Below, in pieces: positions 35,247-44,919 of a DNA stretch of 64,000 bases. The position numbers and the translations under genes are program-made. A model generated the notes under the pieces. It saw only the letters and a program-made list of their open reading frames with translations, was not told the origin of the DNA and made no database searches. How positions within the stretch are numbered: position 1 is the stretch's first letter; each line of letters starts with the position of its first letter. This DNA is from CAKMZU01 sp965248335 (GTDB lineage Bacteria > Pseudomonadota > Gammaproteobacteria > Pseudomonadales > DT-91): the NCBI GenBank assembly GCA_965248335.1, contig CBDFIY010000003.1, forward strand, positions 1,860,001-1,924,000. Reading direction: 5' to 3'.

Positions 35247-35966
35247 TTAAAGTAAGGCTACCCAGCGACCATCAATTCTTATTTCGCAGGGTTTATATCG
35301 TGATTTATACGACATTTTTTTACAGCCATTGATCCAGTAGCCGAGATAAAGAAATTTTTTGCACTGTACCTGTCCGAATAGGATCTGCCATAGAATTGTC
35401 GCGTGGCCGATGCTGCGTTTTTTTTTGTCGGGATCAAAGAAGGTGTAAACAGCGAGGTAGCCATCCGGTATTTCATCCATGAGCGCAGCACAGACGAGCT
35501 GTCCTTTTTCATAAAAAGTAGCTATGTGGCTTGAGTTAAGATAGGGCTTGAGAAAGTTTTCAAATTGTTGCTTAGAAGGTGGGAACATGTCGCCTGTCGT
35601 ATGTCGGCTAAGGATGTACTTTTTGTACAGGGGGTATAGCAAGTCGCCATCTAGCTCTTTCTCAATGGTTATCTGAAGGTCACTGTGTTGTTTTAGAATT
35701 CGTTTCTCATTATGAGAGAAGGTATATTTTTCGAGTGGAATTCGAATAGGAATACAAGACTGGCAGTTTATGCAGTCCGGTTTAAATAAGTAGCTACCGC
35801 TACGCCAAAAACCTTTTGTGACAAGCTCGCTGAATAAGTGTTTGTCAATATCACCTTCTGGGTCTGCAAATAAAGTCGTCGCCTCTTGGTCATCAAGATA
35901 GCTACAAGGGTGCGTATCACTCGTGTAGAGTTTTAGTTGCTTTATTTGCGGCGCGTAATCACTCAT
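35247..35966 (-). CDS. Aspartate/glutamate leucyltransferase or arginyl-tRNA-protein transferase (Bpt/Ate)
   Basis: A 239-residue member of the bacterial Bpt/Ate1 family, which adds Leu to N-terminal Asp/Glu and so creates N-degrons for ClpS-ClpAP. Motifs include the N-terminal CSYL, FRRSGS-like GFWRSGSYLFKPDC with NCQSCIPIRIP, the YLAVYTFFDPDKKKRSIG segment, and YKSRYKPCE near the end. It overlaps aat by eight bases, so both N-degron transferases are coupled. Confidence 0.92.
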   Translation of the reverse strand: MSDYAPQIKQLKLYTSDTHPCSYLDDQEATTLFADPEGDIDKHLFSELVTKGFWRSGSYLFKPDCINCQSCIPIRIPLEKYTFSHNEKRILKQHSDLQITIEKELDGDLLYPLYKKYILSRHTTGDMFPPSKQQFENFLKPYLNSSHIATFYEKGQLVCAALMDEIPDGYLAVYTFFDPDKKKRSIGHATILWQILFGQVQCKKFLYLGYWINGCKKMSYKSRYKPCEIRIDGRWVALL

Positions 35967-36648
35967 TGCGTTGCCAAATGTCTTGCTTTACCTGTGTGGC
36001 ACAGGATTGTGCGATGACGTTTAGGTAATCAGGTCTTTTTATTATTTTAGCACCCATTGACGTTAGGTGAGGGTTTTCTACTTGGCAATCCATAAGTACA
36101 TAACCTGCCTCATCGAGCCTTCTGCAGAGCCAAACAAGCAGGATTTTAGATGCATTAGGTGTGGAGGAAAACATAGATTCTGCAAAAAATATCTGACCAA
36201 TGGCCAAACCATATAGGCCGCCTACTAGCTGATGGTTATCGAAAAGTTCAACGGAGTGGGCTGTGCCTAATTTTGCAAGGTGGCAGTAAGCCTCCGTCAT
36301 TTCGCTCGTGATCCATGTGCCTGTACTGCCTCTTCGTGGCGCTGCACATGCGGCCATGACTGCTCGGAAGCAGCGATCTGTCGTGATTTTGAATCGATGT
36401 TTTTTGGTAAAGCGTTTTAAGCTACGTGACTCGTGAACCTCGCTCGGGATGAGGGTGCAACGTTCAAGTGGTGACCACCAAAGTATTGGATCTTGTGATG
36501 AATACCAAGGAAATATACCGTTTATGTAAGCTATTAAGAGCGTGCCGGCTTCCAAGTTGCCGCCCGCACACAACAAGCCATCGGGCTCATCGAGTGCGTG
36601 GTCGACAGAAGGGAATTCTGGTGATATTTCATCAATCCAAGGAATCAA
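35959..36648 (-). CDS. aat: Leucyl/phenylalanyl-tRNA-protein transferase Aat
   Basis: A 229-residue transferase that attaches Leu or Phe to N-terminal Arg/Lys. Motifs are FPSVDHALDEPDGLLCAGGNL, NGIFPWYSSQDPILWWSP, GSTGTWI and GGLYGLAIGQIFFAESMFS. The start is a TTG at 36648. It aligns with the family N-terminus and no ATG lies nearby, which predicts low expression. trxB lies 21 bases upstream in the same direction. Confidence 0.94.
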   Translation of the reverse strand: MIPWIDEISPEFPSVDHALDEPDGLLCAGGNLEAGTLLIAYINGIFPWYSSQDPILWWSPLERCTLIPSEVHESRSLKRFTKKHRFKITTDRCFRAVMAACAAPRRGSTGTWITSEMTEAYCHLAKLGTAHSVELFDNHQLVGGLYGLAIGQIFFAESMFSSTPNASKILLVWLCRRLDEAGYVLMDCQVENPHLTSMGAKIIKRPDYLNVIAQSCATQVKQDIWQRNE

Positions 36649-36669
36649 TGGACTACACCTACTAAAATA

Positions 36670-37620
36670 TCACTCATCAAGGAAACGCTCAGCATCCAGA
36701 GCTGCCATGCAGCCAAAGCCGGCTGAGGTCACCGCTTGTCGGTACACATGATCAGCAACATCTCCCGCCGCAAAAACGCCTTCAATTGATGTCTGTGTTG
36801 CATTACCGGATAAACCACTATGAGTGATGAGGTAGCCATCATCTCTCATATTGAGCTGGCCTTTAAATATATCAGTATTGGGCTTGTGGCCAATAGCAAT
36901 AAAAACACCTGCAACATCGAGGGTTTGCTCGCTGTCATCTTGCATGTGTTTTAGTTTTAGGCCTGTGACACCTGAGTTATCGCCAATAACCTCGTTGAGG
37001 GTATGGTTCCATAAAATGTCAATGTTGCCATTTTTTTCTTTCTCAAAGAGCCTGTCTTGTAAGATTTTTTCGGCGCGCAACGTATCTCGGCGATGAACCA
37101 AGGTTACTTTTGATGCGATATTAGCGAGGTAGAGCGCCTCTTCAACGGCTGTGTTACCTCCGCCAACAACGGCGACTTCTTTGTTACGATAAAAGAACCC
37201 ATCGCAAGTCGCGCAAGCGCTGACACCTTTACCCATAAAGGCTTCCTCTGAAGGTAAGCCCAGATATTGGGCAGAGGCACCTGTTGCGATGATGAGTGCG
37301 TCACAGCTATAGTTTCCGCTATTACCATACAGCTTGAAGGGGCGCTCGGAGAGATCAGTTTTTTCAATGTGATCAAACAGTATTTCTGTATCAAAACGTT
37401 CTGCATGCTGCTGCATACGCTGCATCAGCTCAGGGCCCTGAACGCCAGCGTAGTCACCGGGCCAGTTATCAACATCTGTTGTTGTGGTTAATTGACCGCC
37501 TTGCTCCATGCCGGTGATAACAACAGGCTTGAGATTTGCTCGTGCCGCATAAACGGCAGCCGTATAACCAGCAGGGCCTGAACCTAAAATAATAAGACGA
37601 TGGTGTATGAAGTCGCTCAT
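36670..37620 (-). CDS. trxB: Thioredoxin reductase
   Basis: A 316-residue flavoprotein that reduces thioredoxin with NADPH. The FAD motif is GSGPAGYTAAVYAARA, the redox pair is CATC near residue 135, the NADPH motif is GGGNTAVEEALYL, and the end is TSIEGVFAAGDV. It starts the trxB-aat-ate gene group, an arrangement common in gammaproteobacteria, and is divergent from ftsK. Confidence 0.97.
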   Translation of the reverse strand: MSDFIHHRLIILGSGPAGYTAAVYAARANLKPVVITGMEQGGQLTTTTDVDNWPGDYAGVQGPELMQRMQQHAERFDTEILFDHIEKTDLSERPFKLYGNSGNYSCDALIIATGASAQYLGLPSEEAFMGKGVSACATCDGFFYRNKEVAVVGGGNTAVEEALYLANIASKVTLVHRRDTLRAEKILQDRLFEKEKNGNIDILWNHTLNEVIGDNSGVTGLKLKHMQDDSEQTLDVAGVFIAIGHKPNTDIFKGQLNMRDDGYLITHSGLSGNATQTSIEGVFAAGDVADHVYRQAVTSAGFGCMAALDAERFLDE

Positions 37621-37799
37621 AGAAGATCCTTAACAAATTAAAAATTATTTGTGGTATTGTAATTAAACTAAAGTAATCTTCTAGTAAAAGCTGACAATCA
37701 CTATCATTAATTATCACTATAATTGAATAGGTCTGTATTTTTTTGAGTTTTTTAAATTCTTTACTGGATAGAACCTTGCTGCCTAAATCGACCCAGAAC

Positions 37800-40142
37800 A
37801 TGACAACGCCTACTGCTGAACGATTATCCAAGATCGCAGTGGAAGGGTTGTTTATTGGCACGGCTGCGTTAGCCGTTTTTTTGATGCTGGCTTTATATTC
37901 CTATCATGCCAATGATCCTGGCTGGTCATATTATGGTGCTTCGCAGGCTATCCACAATGCAGGGGGTAAAACCGGTGCTTGGATTGCGGATTTATTGTTT
38001 GTGCTGTTTGGGTACATCGCGTATTTGTTCCCCTTTCTCTTGGTTTACCGTACTGGACTCTTTTTTGTCCAGAAGGATAGTTTTGACAGTAAAGACTGGG
38101 CGGGTTTATTGATTTTCTTTATTGGAATGATTCTACTTTTTATGAGCCTTTGCAGTTTAACCGCTATGCACGCCATTGATACGAGATCTATGCTCCCACA
38201 AGGTGATGGCGGTTATTTAGGCGATGCGTTAGCTAAAGAATTTGTATTCAATTTCGGCACTGTCGGTGCCAAATTAGTTTTCTTTGCCATATTTTTTATT
38301 GGAGCGACTTTTGCAACAAGTATCTCCTGGTTAAAAGTAACGGAATTGTTGGGGAAGGGGGTTATTTTAGGTATTCCTAATTTGCTACGCCGTGCTTGCT
38401 TGCTCGTTAAACAATGTATTGATTGGCTACAAAAAAAATACCAAGCAAGAAAGCGTCGGCCGCTGCCTTTGTCATCAAAAAAAATGGAACCAAAAATTTC
38501 CCCAGCACCTAAGATAGTTGTACGCAAAGAGCCCATTATTTCAGCACCACTTGCTGCTATAAAAGCCACCGAAATTATACCCAAGGTTGAAGCCAGTAAG
38601 CGTGTTATCAAGGAGAAACAAAAGAAACTTTTCCATAGTGATGAGCCCTTACCTGAAATAACGGCCTTGTTGAATGCACCGAGCGAAGTAAGAAAAGGTT
38701 ACTCGAAGGAGACGCTCGAACATCTCTCGCGTCTGTTAGAGCATAAATTGCTAGATTTTAAAGTGGAAGTCATTGTCAGAGATGTTTTTCCGGGGCCTGT
38801 TGTGACCCGTTTTGAAATTGAGCCTAAGCCAGGAACGAAAGTCAGTACCATCAATAATATAGCAAAAGATATTGCTCGTTCGTTAGCCGTTGTGAGTGTT
38901 CGGGTTGTTGATGTCATAGCAGGGAAGTCGGTTATTGGTATTGAGATTCCTAATGAAGACAGAGAAATTGTTTACTTTAGTGAAGTTGTGGGTTCTAAAG
39001 TGTTCGATGAAGCAAAGTCGCCACTAACCTTGGTGCTAGGGAAAGATATTGGCGGCCAGCCACTGGTCAGTGATTTGGCAAAAATGCCGCATTTGTTGGT
39101 TGCAGGCACTACAGGCTCGGGTAAAAGTGTGGGGGTCAATGCTATGATTCTCAGCTTGCTGTTTAAGTCTACACCTGAAGAGGTGAGGTTAATTTTAGTC
39201 GACCCCAAAATGCTTGAGCTGTCTGTTTATGAGGGCATTCCTCATCTACTGGCACCGGTGATTACTGATATGAAAGATGCAGCAAATGGGTTGCGCTGGT
39301 GTGTGGGTGAAATGGAGAGGCGGTATAAGCTTATGTCACGTCTTGGCGTAAGAAATATAGCCGGTTTTAATAAGAAGGTTAAGGATGCTAGACAAGAAGG
39401 GGAGCCTTTACTCGATCCACTTTGGGAGCCGGATGAGAGGTTAGGAGAGGGTCAAACAGCCCCGGAGCTTAGCACCTTGCCCTTTATCGTTATTGTCATT
39501 GATGAATTTGCAGATATGATGATGGTGGTGGGTAAAAAAGTTGAAGAGTTAATTGCGCGCATAGCACAAAAAGCACGAGCAGCGGGGATACACTTGATAC
39601 TGGCCACACAAAGACCTTCAGTTGATGTTATTACAGGATTGATCAAGGCAAATATCCCTTCAAGAATTTCATTTCAGGTGTCATCTAAAATTGATTCTCG
39701 TACCATTCTAGACCAAGGGGGCGCTGAACAATTATTAGGGCATGGTGATATGTTGCTCTTACCGCCAGGAACCAGTCTTCTGACACGGGTACATGGGGCA
39801 TTTGTAGATGATGATGAGGTACACCGTGTGGTCGCAGCATGGAAAGCAAAAGGCGAACCCGATTACATCCCCGATTTGACCGAAGAGGGCGGCAGTATGG
39901 ATATTCCGGGTATGGCTTCAGAGGCAGGGGAAGAAGATCCAGAAGCAGATGTGTTATATGATGAAGCCGTTGCCTTTGTTTGTGAAACACGAAAAGCCTC
40001 CATATCTTCCGTGCAACGAAAACTTAGAATTGGTTACAATCGTGCTGCAAGAATGATCGAGACTATGGAGGCCGCTGGTGTTGTTAGCTCTATGAGTGGC
40101 AGTGGTCAGCGCGAAGTATTGGTGCCGCCACCACAATCTTAA
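37800..40142 (+). CDS. ftsK: DNA translocase FtsK
   Basis: The septal DNA pump that segregates chromosome termini and activates XerCD. Four to five N-terminal membrane helices (residues 15-185) are followed by a short basic linker and the motor domain with Walker A GTTGSGKSVG near residue 437 and VIDEFADMM. The C-terminal gamma winged helix (ISSVQRKLRIGYNRAARMIE) reads KOPS. At 780 residues the linker is short. ATG 37800 is chosen by comparison with family N-termini; a TTG at 37743 would add 19 residues. Confidence 0.95.
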   Translation: MTTPTAERLSKIAVEGLFIGTAALAVFLMLALYSYHANDPGWSYYGASQAIHNAGGKTGAWIADLLFVLFGYIAYLFPFLLVYRTGLFFVQKDSFDSKDWAGLLIFFIGMILLFMSLCSLTAMHAIDTRSMLPQGDGGYLGDALAKEFVFNFGTVGAKLVFFAIFFIGATFATSISWLKVTELLGKGVILGIPNLLRRACLLVKQCIDWLQKKYQARKRRPLPLSSKKMEPKISPAPKIVVRKEPIISAPLAAIKATEIIPKVEASKRVIKEKQKKLFHSDEPLPEITALLNAPSEVRKGYSKETLEHLSRLLEHKLLDFKVEVIVRDVFPGPVVTRFEIEPKPGTKVSTINNIAKDIARSLAVVSVRVVDVIAGKSVIGIEIPNEDREIVYFSEVVGSKVFDEAKSPLTLVLGKDIGGQPLVSDLAKMPHLLVAGTTGSGKSVGVNAMILSLLFKSTPEEVRLILVDPKMLELSVYEGIPHLLAPVITDMKDAANGLRWCVGEMERRYKLMSRLGVRNIAGFNKKVKDARQEGEPLLDPLWEPDERLGEGQTAPELSTLPFIVIVIDEFADMMMVVGKKVEELIARIAQKARAAGIHLILATQRPSVDVITGLIKANIPSRISFQVSSKIDSRTILDQGGAEQLLGHGDMLLLPPGTSLLTRVHGAFVDDDEVHRVVAAWKAKGEPDYIPDLTEEGGSMDIPGMASEAGEEDPEADVLYDEAVAFVCETRKASISSVQRKLRIGYNRAARMIETMEAAGVVSSMSGSGQREVLVPPPQS

Positions 40143-40165
40143 TTTATATTCGTTTAGGTGTATCT

Positions 40166-40867
40166 ATGCAGATTTTACGCTCTGTCATTATTTTATTTTT
40201 CGCGCTTTCAATTGGCCTAGTGGTCGCAGGCGGCACTAAAAATGCCAAGCCTATGGTAGAGCCGAAAAGTGCATATGCTACTGGTGATTTGCGGAAATTG
40301 ATTAACTTACTGGATGGATTTACGACTTATCAAGCCGATTTTGAACAACAAACAGTGTCTGCTAAGGGTAAGGTGTTACAGGTGGTTAAAGGTGTCGTCA
40401 AATTGCAAAAACCGGGGCAGTTTTATTGGCAAGCCTTTCAGCCTTACCCTCAGCTGCTCGTTTCTAATGGCACCACTATTTGGCAGTATGACGAAGATCT
40501 TGAGCAGGTCATTGTTAAGGCTTATAAAGAACAGGCTCAGCAGATAGATTTGGTGCAGTTGCTCGAAAACCCTAAAAAACTCGTTGAATTTTATACATTA
40601 AAGCCGATTGCTCCAACGAAAAGTAAGCACCTGCAGCAGTTTGAATTGGTGGCAAAAGATAAATCAACGGCGATTAAATCTATTGAATTTTCCTTTGATA
40701 GGGCGCAATTGGCATCACTGTCTTTTGTCGATGCGCTTCAGCAGAAAACAATCATGCGGTTTGAGAGCCGAAAAGTTAATCAAAAAATCGCCGCAAAAAA
40801 CTTCACTTTCGTCATCCCTAAAGGTGCTGATGTGGTCAGTACGGTTAAAACCTATCCAGCGAAATGA
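40166..40867 (+). CDS. lolA: Outer-membrane lipoprotein carrier protein LolA
   Basis: A 233-residue periplasmic chaperone that ferries lipoproteins from LolCDE to LolB. It has a signal peptide (VIILFFALSIGLVVAG), the LolA half-barrel start (YQADFEQQT, KGVVKLQKPGQFYWQ, PQLLVSNGTTIWQYD), and a C-terminal extended strand. It follows ftsK after 23 bases, the standard ftsK-lolA-rarA order. An extra ~20 residues after the signal peptide are slightly unusual. Confidence 0.94.
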   Translation: MQILRSVIILFFALSIGLVVAGGTKNAKPMVEPKSAYATGDLRKLINLLDGFTTYQADFEQQTVSAKGKVLQVVKGVVKLQKPGQFYWQAFQPYPQLLVSNGTTIWQYDEDLEQVIVKAYKEQAQQIDLVQLLENPKKLVEFYTLKPIAPTKSKHLQQFELVAKDKSTAIKSIEFSFDRAQLASLSFVDALQQKTIMRFESRKVNQKIAAKNFTFVIPKGADVVSTVKTYPAK

Positions 40868-40910
40868 GTCATCAGGGGCTTTTTCAGGAAAGGCTGTTGG
40901 ATCATATTTC

Positions 40911-41056
40911 TTACCTCAATACTTCTGACAGTTTTCGATTTGAAGGTTCTATATAAACTGTAACCCATTGATTTATCTAGCTTTGGCTGATATTTAAGCG
41001 AAGAATAAAACCTTTAGAATCAATAACTTAAAAAACTGTCCGAAGTATTGTTACCT
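40911..41056. mobile_element. 134-bp MITE with 19-bp terminal inverted repeats and TTACCT direct repeats
   Basis: The left end CAATACTTCTGACAGTTTT (40917-40935) and right end AAAACTGTCCGAAGTATTG (41032-41050) are inverted repeats with a single mismatch. TTACCT stands immediately outside both ends (40911-40916 and 41051-41056), as expected for a 6-bp target duplication. The ~96-bp interior encodes nothing. This is the textbook form of a non-autonomous transposon derivative; the parent family is not identified. Confidence 0.78.
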
Positions 41057-41276
41057 AGGGAGTGGCATAAAATAACCTTACTCCTTCTCAGTCGTTATAT
41101 TTCGCAATGTAAGTCCGCTACTGTAGTGGTCTAATAACGTCGGACAAGTTAGTTGCCGCCTAATAAAAAGATGTCACTTCAAGAAAACTCCTTTGCGCAA
41201 ACCATCTTGTGTCTGCATGGGTGGGCCACCGACGATTAGGTGAAAACCCTTGCCCGCCTGAGTGACGAATGGGTAT

Positions 41277-41345
41277 TATACCCATCGGAATTGGAGGTGC
41301 AAGAATGCGGCCAACGCCCTTGTATTTTCAAGTGTGATGGGTATA
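41277..41345 (+). repeat. Dispersed repeat, copy 3, internally deleted (69 bp)
   Basis: Both ends (TATACCCATCGGAATTGGAG and TTCAAGTGTGATGGGTATA) are kept. The central ~59 bases, from after AAGAATGCGG to before CCAACGC, are missing, consistent with deletion between short GCGG repeats in the full element. Confidence 0.85.
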
Positions 41346-41393
41346 TACGAAAAGCCCTTTCCGCCTACATCATAACAAATGACTGGTTGAACA

Positions 41394-42746
41394 ATGTCAG
41401 GCTACGATTTATTTAACGATGAAGAAAAAACTAACCTATGGCAGCCACTGGCAGCACGCCTGCGTCCCACAAAATTAGAGCAGTATATTGGTCAGCAACA
41501 TCTTCTCAGCGAAGGGCAAGCATTACGGATCATGATCAATTCAGGGCGTCTTCATTCTATGGTGCTTTGGGGGCCGCCGGGCGTAGGTAAAACATCGTTA
41601 GCTAAAATGATCTCACGGGAGTGTAGCGTCAATTTCCTGTCGATATCGGCTGTATTGGGCGGCGTAAAAGAAATACGTCAGACTGTTGAAAGCGCCAAGC
41701 AACTAAAAATCATGAAAGGGATACAGACTGTTCTTTTTATCGACGAAGTCCACAGGCTAAATAAGGCCCAGCAAGATTTGTTCCTTCCCTTTGTTGAAGA
41801 CGGTACGATCGTGTTTATAGGCGCCACAACGGAGAATCCATCTTTCGAGCTGAATAATGCTCTTTTGTCTCGTTCTAGAGTATATGTGTTAAAAAGTCTT
41901 GGCTTAGAAGATCTGAATCGCCTTATTGATATAGCACTTACCGATCCACGCAGTGGGTTGGCAGATTATAAAATACAATTGGCAGATGAATACCGGCAAA
42001 AGTTAGTGGTGGCAGCTGACGGTGATGCTAGACGCTTATTAAATCTCATCGAAATAGCAATCGACCTCGCAGAGTTAGTAGATGGAGAGCACGTTATTAA
42101 TGATAATGTTATGACGGTTTTGCTTCAAGGTGACCATAGGCGATTTGATAAAGGCGGCGATATTTTTTACGAACAAATATCGGCACTTCACAAGTCGGTA
42201 AGAGGCAGTTCGCCAGATGGCGCACTTTACTGGTTAGTTCGGATGCTGGATGGCGGCTGCGATCCTCTTTATATTGCAAGGAGAGTTGTTCGCATGGCAA
42301 GCGAAGACGTTGGTAATGCAGACCCACGATCACTAAGAATCGCTCTCGATGCGTGGGAGGCTATTGAAAGGCTGGGCAGCCCCGAGGGCGAATTATCTTT
42401 GGCGCAGGCAGTTATCTATTTGGCATCCGCGCCAAAGAGCAACGCCGTTTATAAAGCATACAATCAAGCGTTGGACTTGGTAAGAAAAACCCAGACCTAC
42501 GAAGTGCCCATGCATTTACGTAATGCGCCGACATCCATGATGAAAGAATTAGATTATGGCGATGGCTATCGCTACGCGCACGACGAGGAGAGTGGCTACG
42601 CGGCAGGAGAGAATTACTTGCCGGAGGAAATTGCTGATACTGTCTTTTACGAGCCTGTCCCAAGGGGGTTAGAAGGTAAGATTCGAGAAAAATTACAGTA
42701 TCTACGCAATCTTGATTTACAGAGCCCCGTAAAGCGACACAAGTAA
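41394..42746 (+). CDS. rarA: Replication-associated recombination protein RarA (MgsA)
   Basis: A 450-residue AAA+ ATPase of the RarA/WRNIP1 family acting at stalled replication forks. The start MSGYDLFNDEEKTNLWQPLAARLRP is typical. Walker A is GPPGVGKTS near residue 62, Walker B is LFIDEVHR, followed by GATTENPSFELN and the C-terminal tetramerisation region (YLPEEIADTVFYEP). ftsK-lolA-rarA is a conserved order. Confidence 0.96.
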   Translation: MSGYDLFNDEEKTNLWQPLAARLRPTKLEQYIGQQHLLSEGQALRIMINSGRLHSMVLWGPPGVGKTSLAKMISRECSVNFLSISAVLGGVKEIRQTVESAKQLKIMKGIQTVLFIDEVHRLNKAQQDLFLPFVEDGTIVFIGATTENPSFELNNALLSRSRVYVLKSLGLEDLNRLIDIALTDPRSGLADYKIQLADEYRQKLVVAADGDARRLLNLIEIAIDLAELVDGEHVINDNVMTVLLQGDHRRFDKGGDIFYEQISALHKSVRGSSPDGALYWLVRMLDGGCDPLYIARRVVRMASEDVGNADPRSLRIALDAWEAIERLGSPEGELSLAQAVIYLASAPKSNAVYKAYNQALDLVRKTQTYEVPMHLRNAPTSMMKELDYGDGYRYAHDEESGYAAGENYLPEEIADTVFYEPVPRGLEGKIREKLQYLRNLDLQSPVKRHK

Positions 42747-42972
42747 GAGATATGTATGAAAAAAATAAAAAAACAAATTAAATTTTTACTAAATAATTTA
42801 ATGTTCTTGTATCTTATTGAAATTGATAAGGAAAGTCCGTATAAAAAAAGTATGTATTGCTAAATATAAAAATAACTATGGGTAATTTATTTTTTTATGC
42901 GATACTATAAAGTACTTAGTTTTTGTTTAGAAGAATAAAAAATATAGCTAAACAGTTGTTTAAGACACGATT

Positions 42973-42996
42973 AGGCCAAAGAATGGCCTTTTTTTA
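42973..42996 (+). terminator. Terminator between rarA and the convergent membrane-protein gene
   Basis: AGGCCA / TGGCCT pair around AAGAA, followed by a run of T residues on the plus strand. It lies about 225 bases after rarA and just before the end of the convergent gene. Confidence 0.65.
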
Positions 42997-43021
42997 TTTT
43001 TCAGAGATTAACATTCCGCTT

Positions 43022-44035
43022 TTACGGTTTTTGATGGCTGGCGACTACAATCGTAGCTACCCCAATCATTGCCAGCAGAACCGCAAATAAATTACCCGCC
43101 AGTATGTTGACACCTTTTTCGGTAAAGAGAAGGTCCAGCTTTGAAATATAAATGTATGCGTGGCCGACCAAGTAAATGAAAGGGAATAGCATTAAGAGTT
43201 TATCTTGCTCACCTACGGGTTTTCGCCAACTCGACCAAAAGAGGAAGCCTGCAAAAGCAAAAGATAAGGCGTGTACTAAAGCAGCAAGTGTTAAATTTTG
43301 ATCCCAGGGTAGCAGGTCGTAAGGGGGCATGTTTTTGGCGAATAAATTATAAGGTATAAAAAAGAGGCTACCTAAAAGAATGGTGCAAATCGGTTGTAGA
43401 GTAATCGCTGAAATAATGAGCGGCTTGGATCTTCCTTGTTCGACCCAATCCCAGCTGATAAGACGATTAATCAAAGAGAAAGCAATCGTGAAAGTAAAAA
43501 ACCAATGATAGCTTGTTAAAGGTACGCTGTTGACATAAGGCAGTGTAGTCGGGTCACTGGTGTCCCATACCCACCAATTTAAAAGTGGGCCGAGGTTATC
43601 AAATATAAGATACATGAAACCTGCATAAAATCCGACACAGATAGCTTCAGTCAGCGGAGAGAAGTCATAACGCCGAATCAGCATATAAGCGTGGTACATA
43701 AATGCTGGGTAAAATAGTGCAATGTAGAGCGGTAACCGATTATATAAAAACATAATACTGAACTCGCCGTGCCAAAAGTTTTCGACTGTGTAGTAAGATA
43801 AAATATCAATCGATAAGCCGTATAAAAAACAGCCTAATAATGTTAACAGTGCCGAAGGTGACCCTGTGCGTTTGTAGTAGAGGCAGGCGTGGATGAGGGC
43901 GAGAATGACCCCCGCAAGCAGCATGCACTCGATGGCTAGAAAGCTCCAGTCGAGTAGATTGGAGGGACTATTGAAAGAAACCAATGACTGCGTGGCTTCA
44001 GTGTTTTTCATGGCGTAAGAAAGATGCTCAGTCAT
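43022..44035 (-). CDS. Polytopic membrane protein of unknown function next to a fatty acid hydroxylase
   Basis: A 337-residue integral membrane protein with about nine hydrophobic segments (for example FLAIECMLLAGVILALIHA, LLGCFLYGLSIDILSYY, LAGNLFAVLLAMIGVATIVV). I do not recognise a characterised family. Conserved-looking polar positions are WVWDTSDP and SYHW in the loops. ATG 44035 follows GAGG and overlaps the stop of the hydroxylase gene by eight bases, so the two are coupled and probably work together on a lipid. Confidence 0.75.
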   Translation of the reverse strand: MTEHLSYAMKNTEATQSLVSFNSPSNLLDWSFLAIECMLLAGVILALIHACLYYKRTGSPSALLTLLGCFLYGLSIDILSYYTVENFWHGEFSIMFLYNRLPLYIALFYPAFMYHAYMLIRRYDFSPLTEAICVGFYAGFMYLIFDNLGPLLNWWVWDTSDPTTLPYVNSVPLTSYHWFFTFTIAFSLINRLISWDWVEQGRSKPLIISAITLQPICTILLGSLFFIPYNLFAKNMPPYDLLPWDQNLTLAALVHALSFAFAGFLFWSSWRKPVGEQDKLLMLFPFIYLVGHAYIYISKLDLLFTEKGVNILAGNLFAVLLAMIGVATIVVASHQKP

Positions 44036-44894
44036 GATTGGCCTCAACTACTGTTTGGTGGGTGTTTTTTTCAGGCTTAAGGCTGTAGTCGATAAAAGGG
44101 CCTATAGCATTTTGTCCTAATTTACTGAGGTTTACCTTCCCTTTTCCACCTGTGAAACTGTCTTCTGTGTAGTGATGCCCCTCTCGCCGAACGGTGTCAT
44201 GGATACGGTCAAAGTAGGGCGTTAAGAAGCCGAAGTTGACATGGAAATATTTGTGGTGATCGTCATGAAATTTATTGCTGCCATGAAAAGGTAAGTAGAA
44301 AGGCAGTTTGATGCCGCAGTGATCCCAGAATCCATAGAAGAAAGTCGTCATCATGACAAAAAGATAAAGTGACCAGTGCATTGGAAACAAAAACGCCGGA
44401 GTGACAATATAGGAGGCATGGGCAATCCACTCTAAGGGGTGCATTGCTGAGATCGTAAAAAATGTCGGCGCACTGTAATAATGGTGAATGTTATGGATTT
44501 TCTTGTAAAGCCAAGGTCTATGGCTGGCCGCGTGCATGTAATAAGCGCAGGCTTCGATAAAGAAAAAGGCAAGAAATACACTGACAAAAGCCCAGCCTAA
44601 GCTGTAGTCACTGAAGTCGTAATATATTTCACCCCAGCCCAGCTCTAATACGCCATAACCTAACAGGCCAAAGGTAGCGGCGGCGATATTCATATTAAAC
44701 GTACCGAGAAGCGCGGCATGTCGAGCAAGTCGATTAGATAAAAATCGGCCTTCTTGTATTTTCCAGTCCTGATTTTGCTTGCGTTTAATGTGATAGTAAA
44801 AATAATGTACAGCACCGCCAACGCCGAGAAACAGGAAGTTCGCGCCCGCGAGTGCGATGCAAATGTATTGCCACCATGCTAAGCCAAAGCTCAC
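44028..44894 (-). CDS. Fatty acid hydroxylase / sterol desaturase family protein
   Basis: A 288-residue membrane di-iron oxygenase. It shows the His boxes HAASH (HxxxH), HNIHH and HDDHHKYFH spaced as in the family, among four or more hydrophobic segments. It would hydroxylate or desaturate a lipid or sterol-like substrate. GTG 44894 has AAGGG seven bases upstream; GTG 44903 is an alternative. It is divergent from a TetR gene with a palindromic operator candidate between them. Confidence 0.88.
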   Translation of the reverse strand: MSFGLAWWQYICIALAGANFLFLGVGGAVHYFYYHIKRKQNQDWKIQEGRFLSNRLARHAALLGTFNMNIAAATFGLLGYGVLELGWGEIYYDFSDYSLGWAFVSVFLAFFFIEACAYYMHAASHRPWLYKKIHNIHHYYSAPTFFTISAMHPLEWIAHASYIVTPAFLFPMHWSLYLFVMMTTFFYGFWDHCGIKLPFYLPFHGSNKFHDDHHKYFHVNFGFLTPYFDRIHDTVRREGHHYTEDSFTGGKGKVNLSKLGQNAIGPFIDYSLKPEKNTHQTVVEANHD

Positions 44895-44919
44895 AATATT
44901 CACCCTTAGTGTTATTTTT

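Larger units (their letters stand above)
40868..41393. other. Intergenic region lolA-rarA carrying two small elements
   Basis: About 525 bases without a gene separate lolA and rarA, which are usually adjacent. The gap contains a 134-bp element with terminal inverted repeats and target-site-like duplications, plus a truncated copy of the ~128-bp repeat. Element insertion seems to explain much of the extra distance. Confidence 0.6.
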
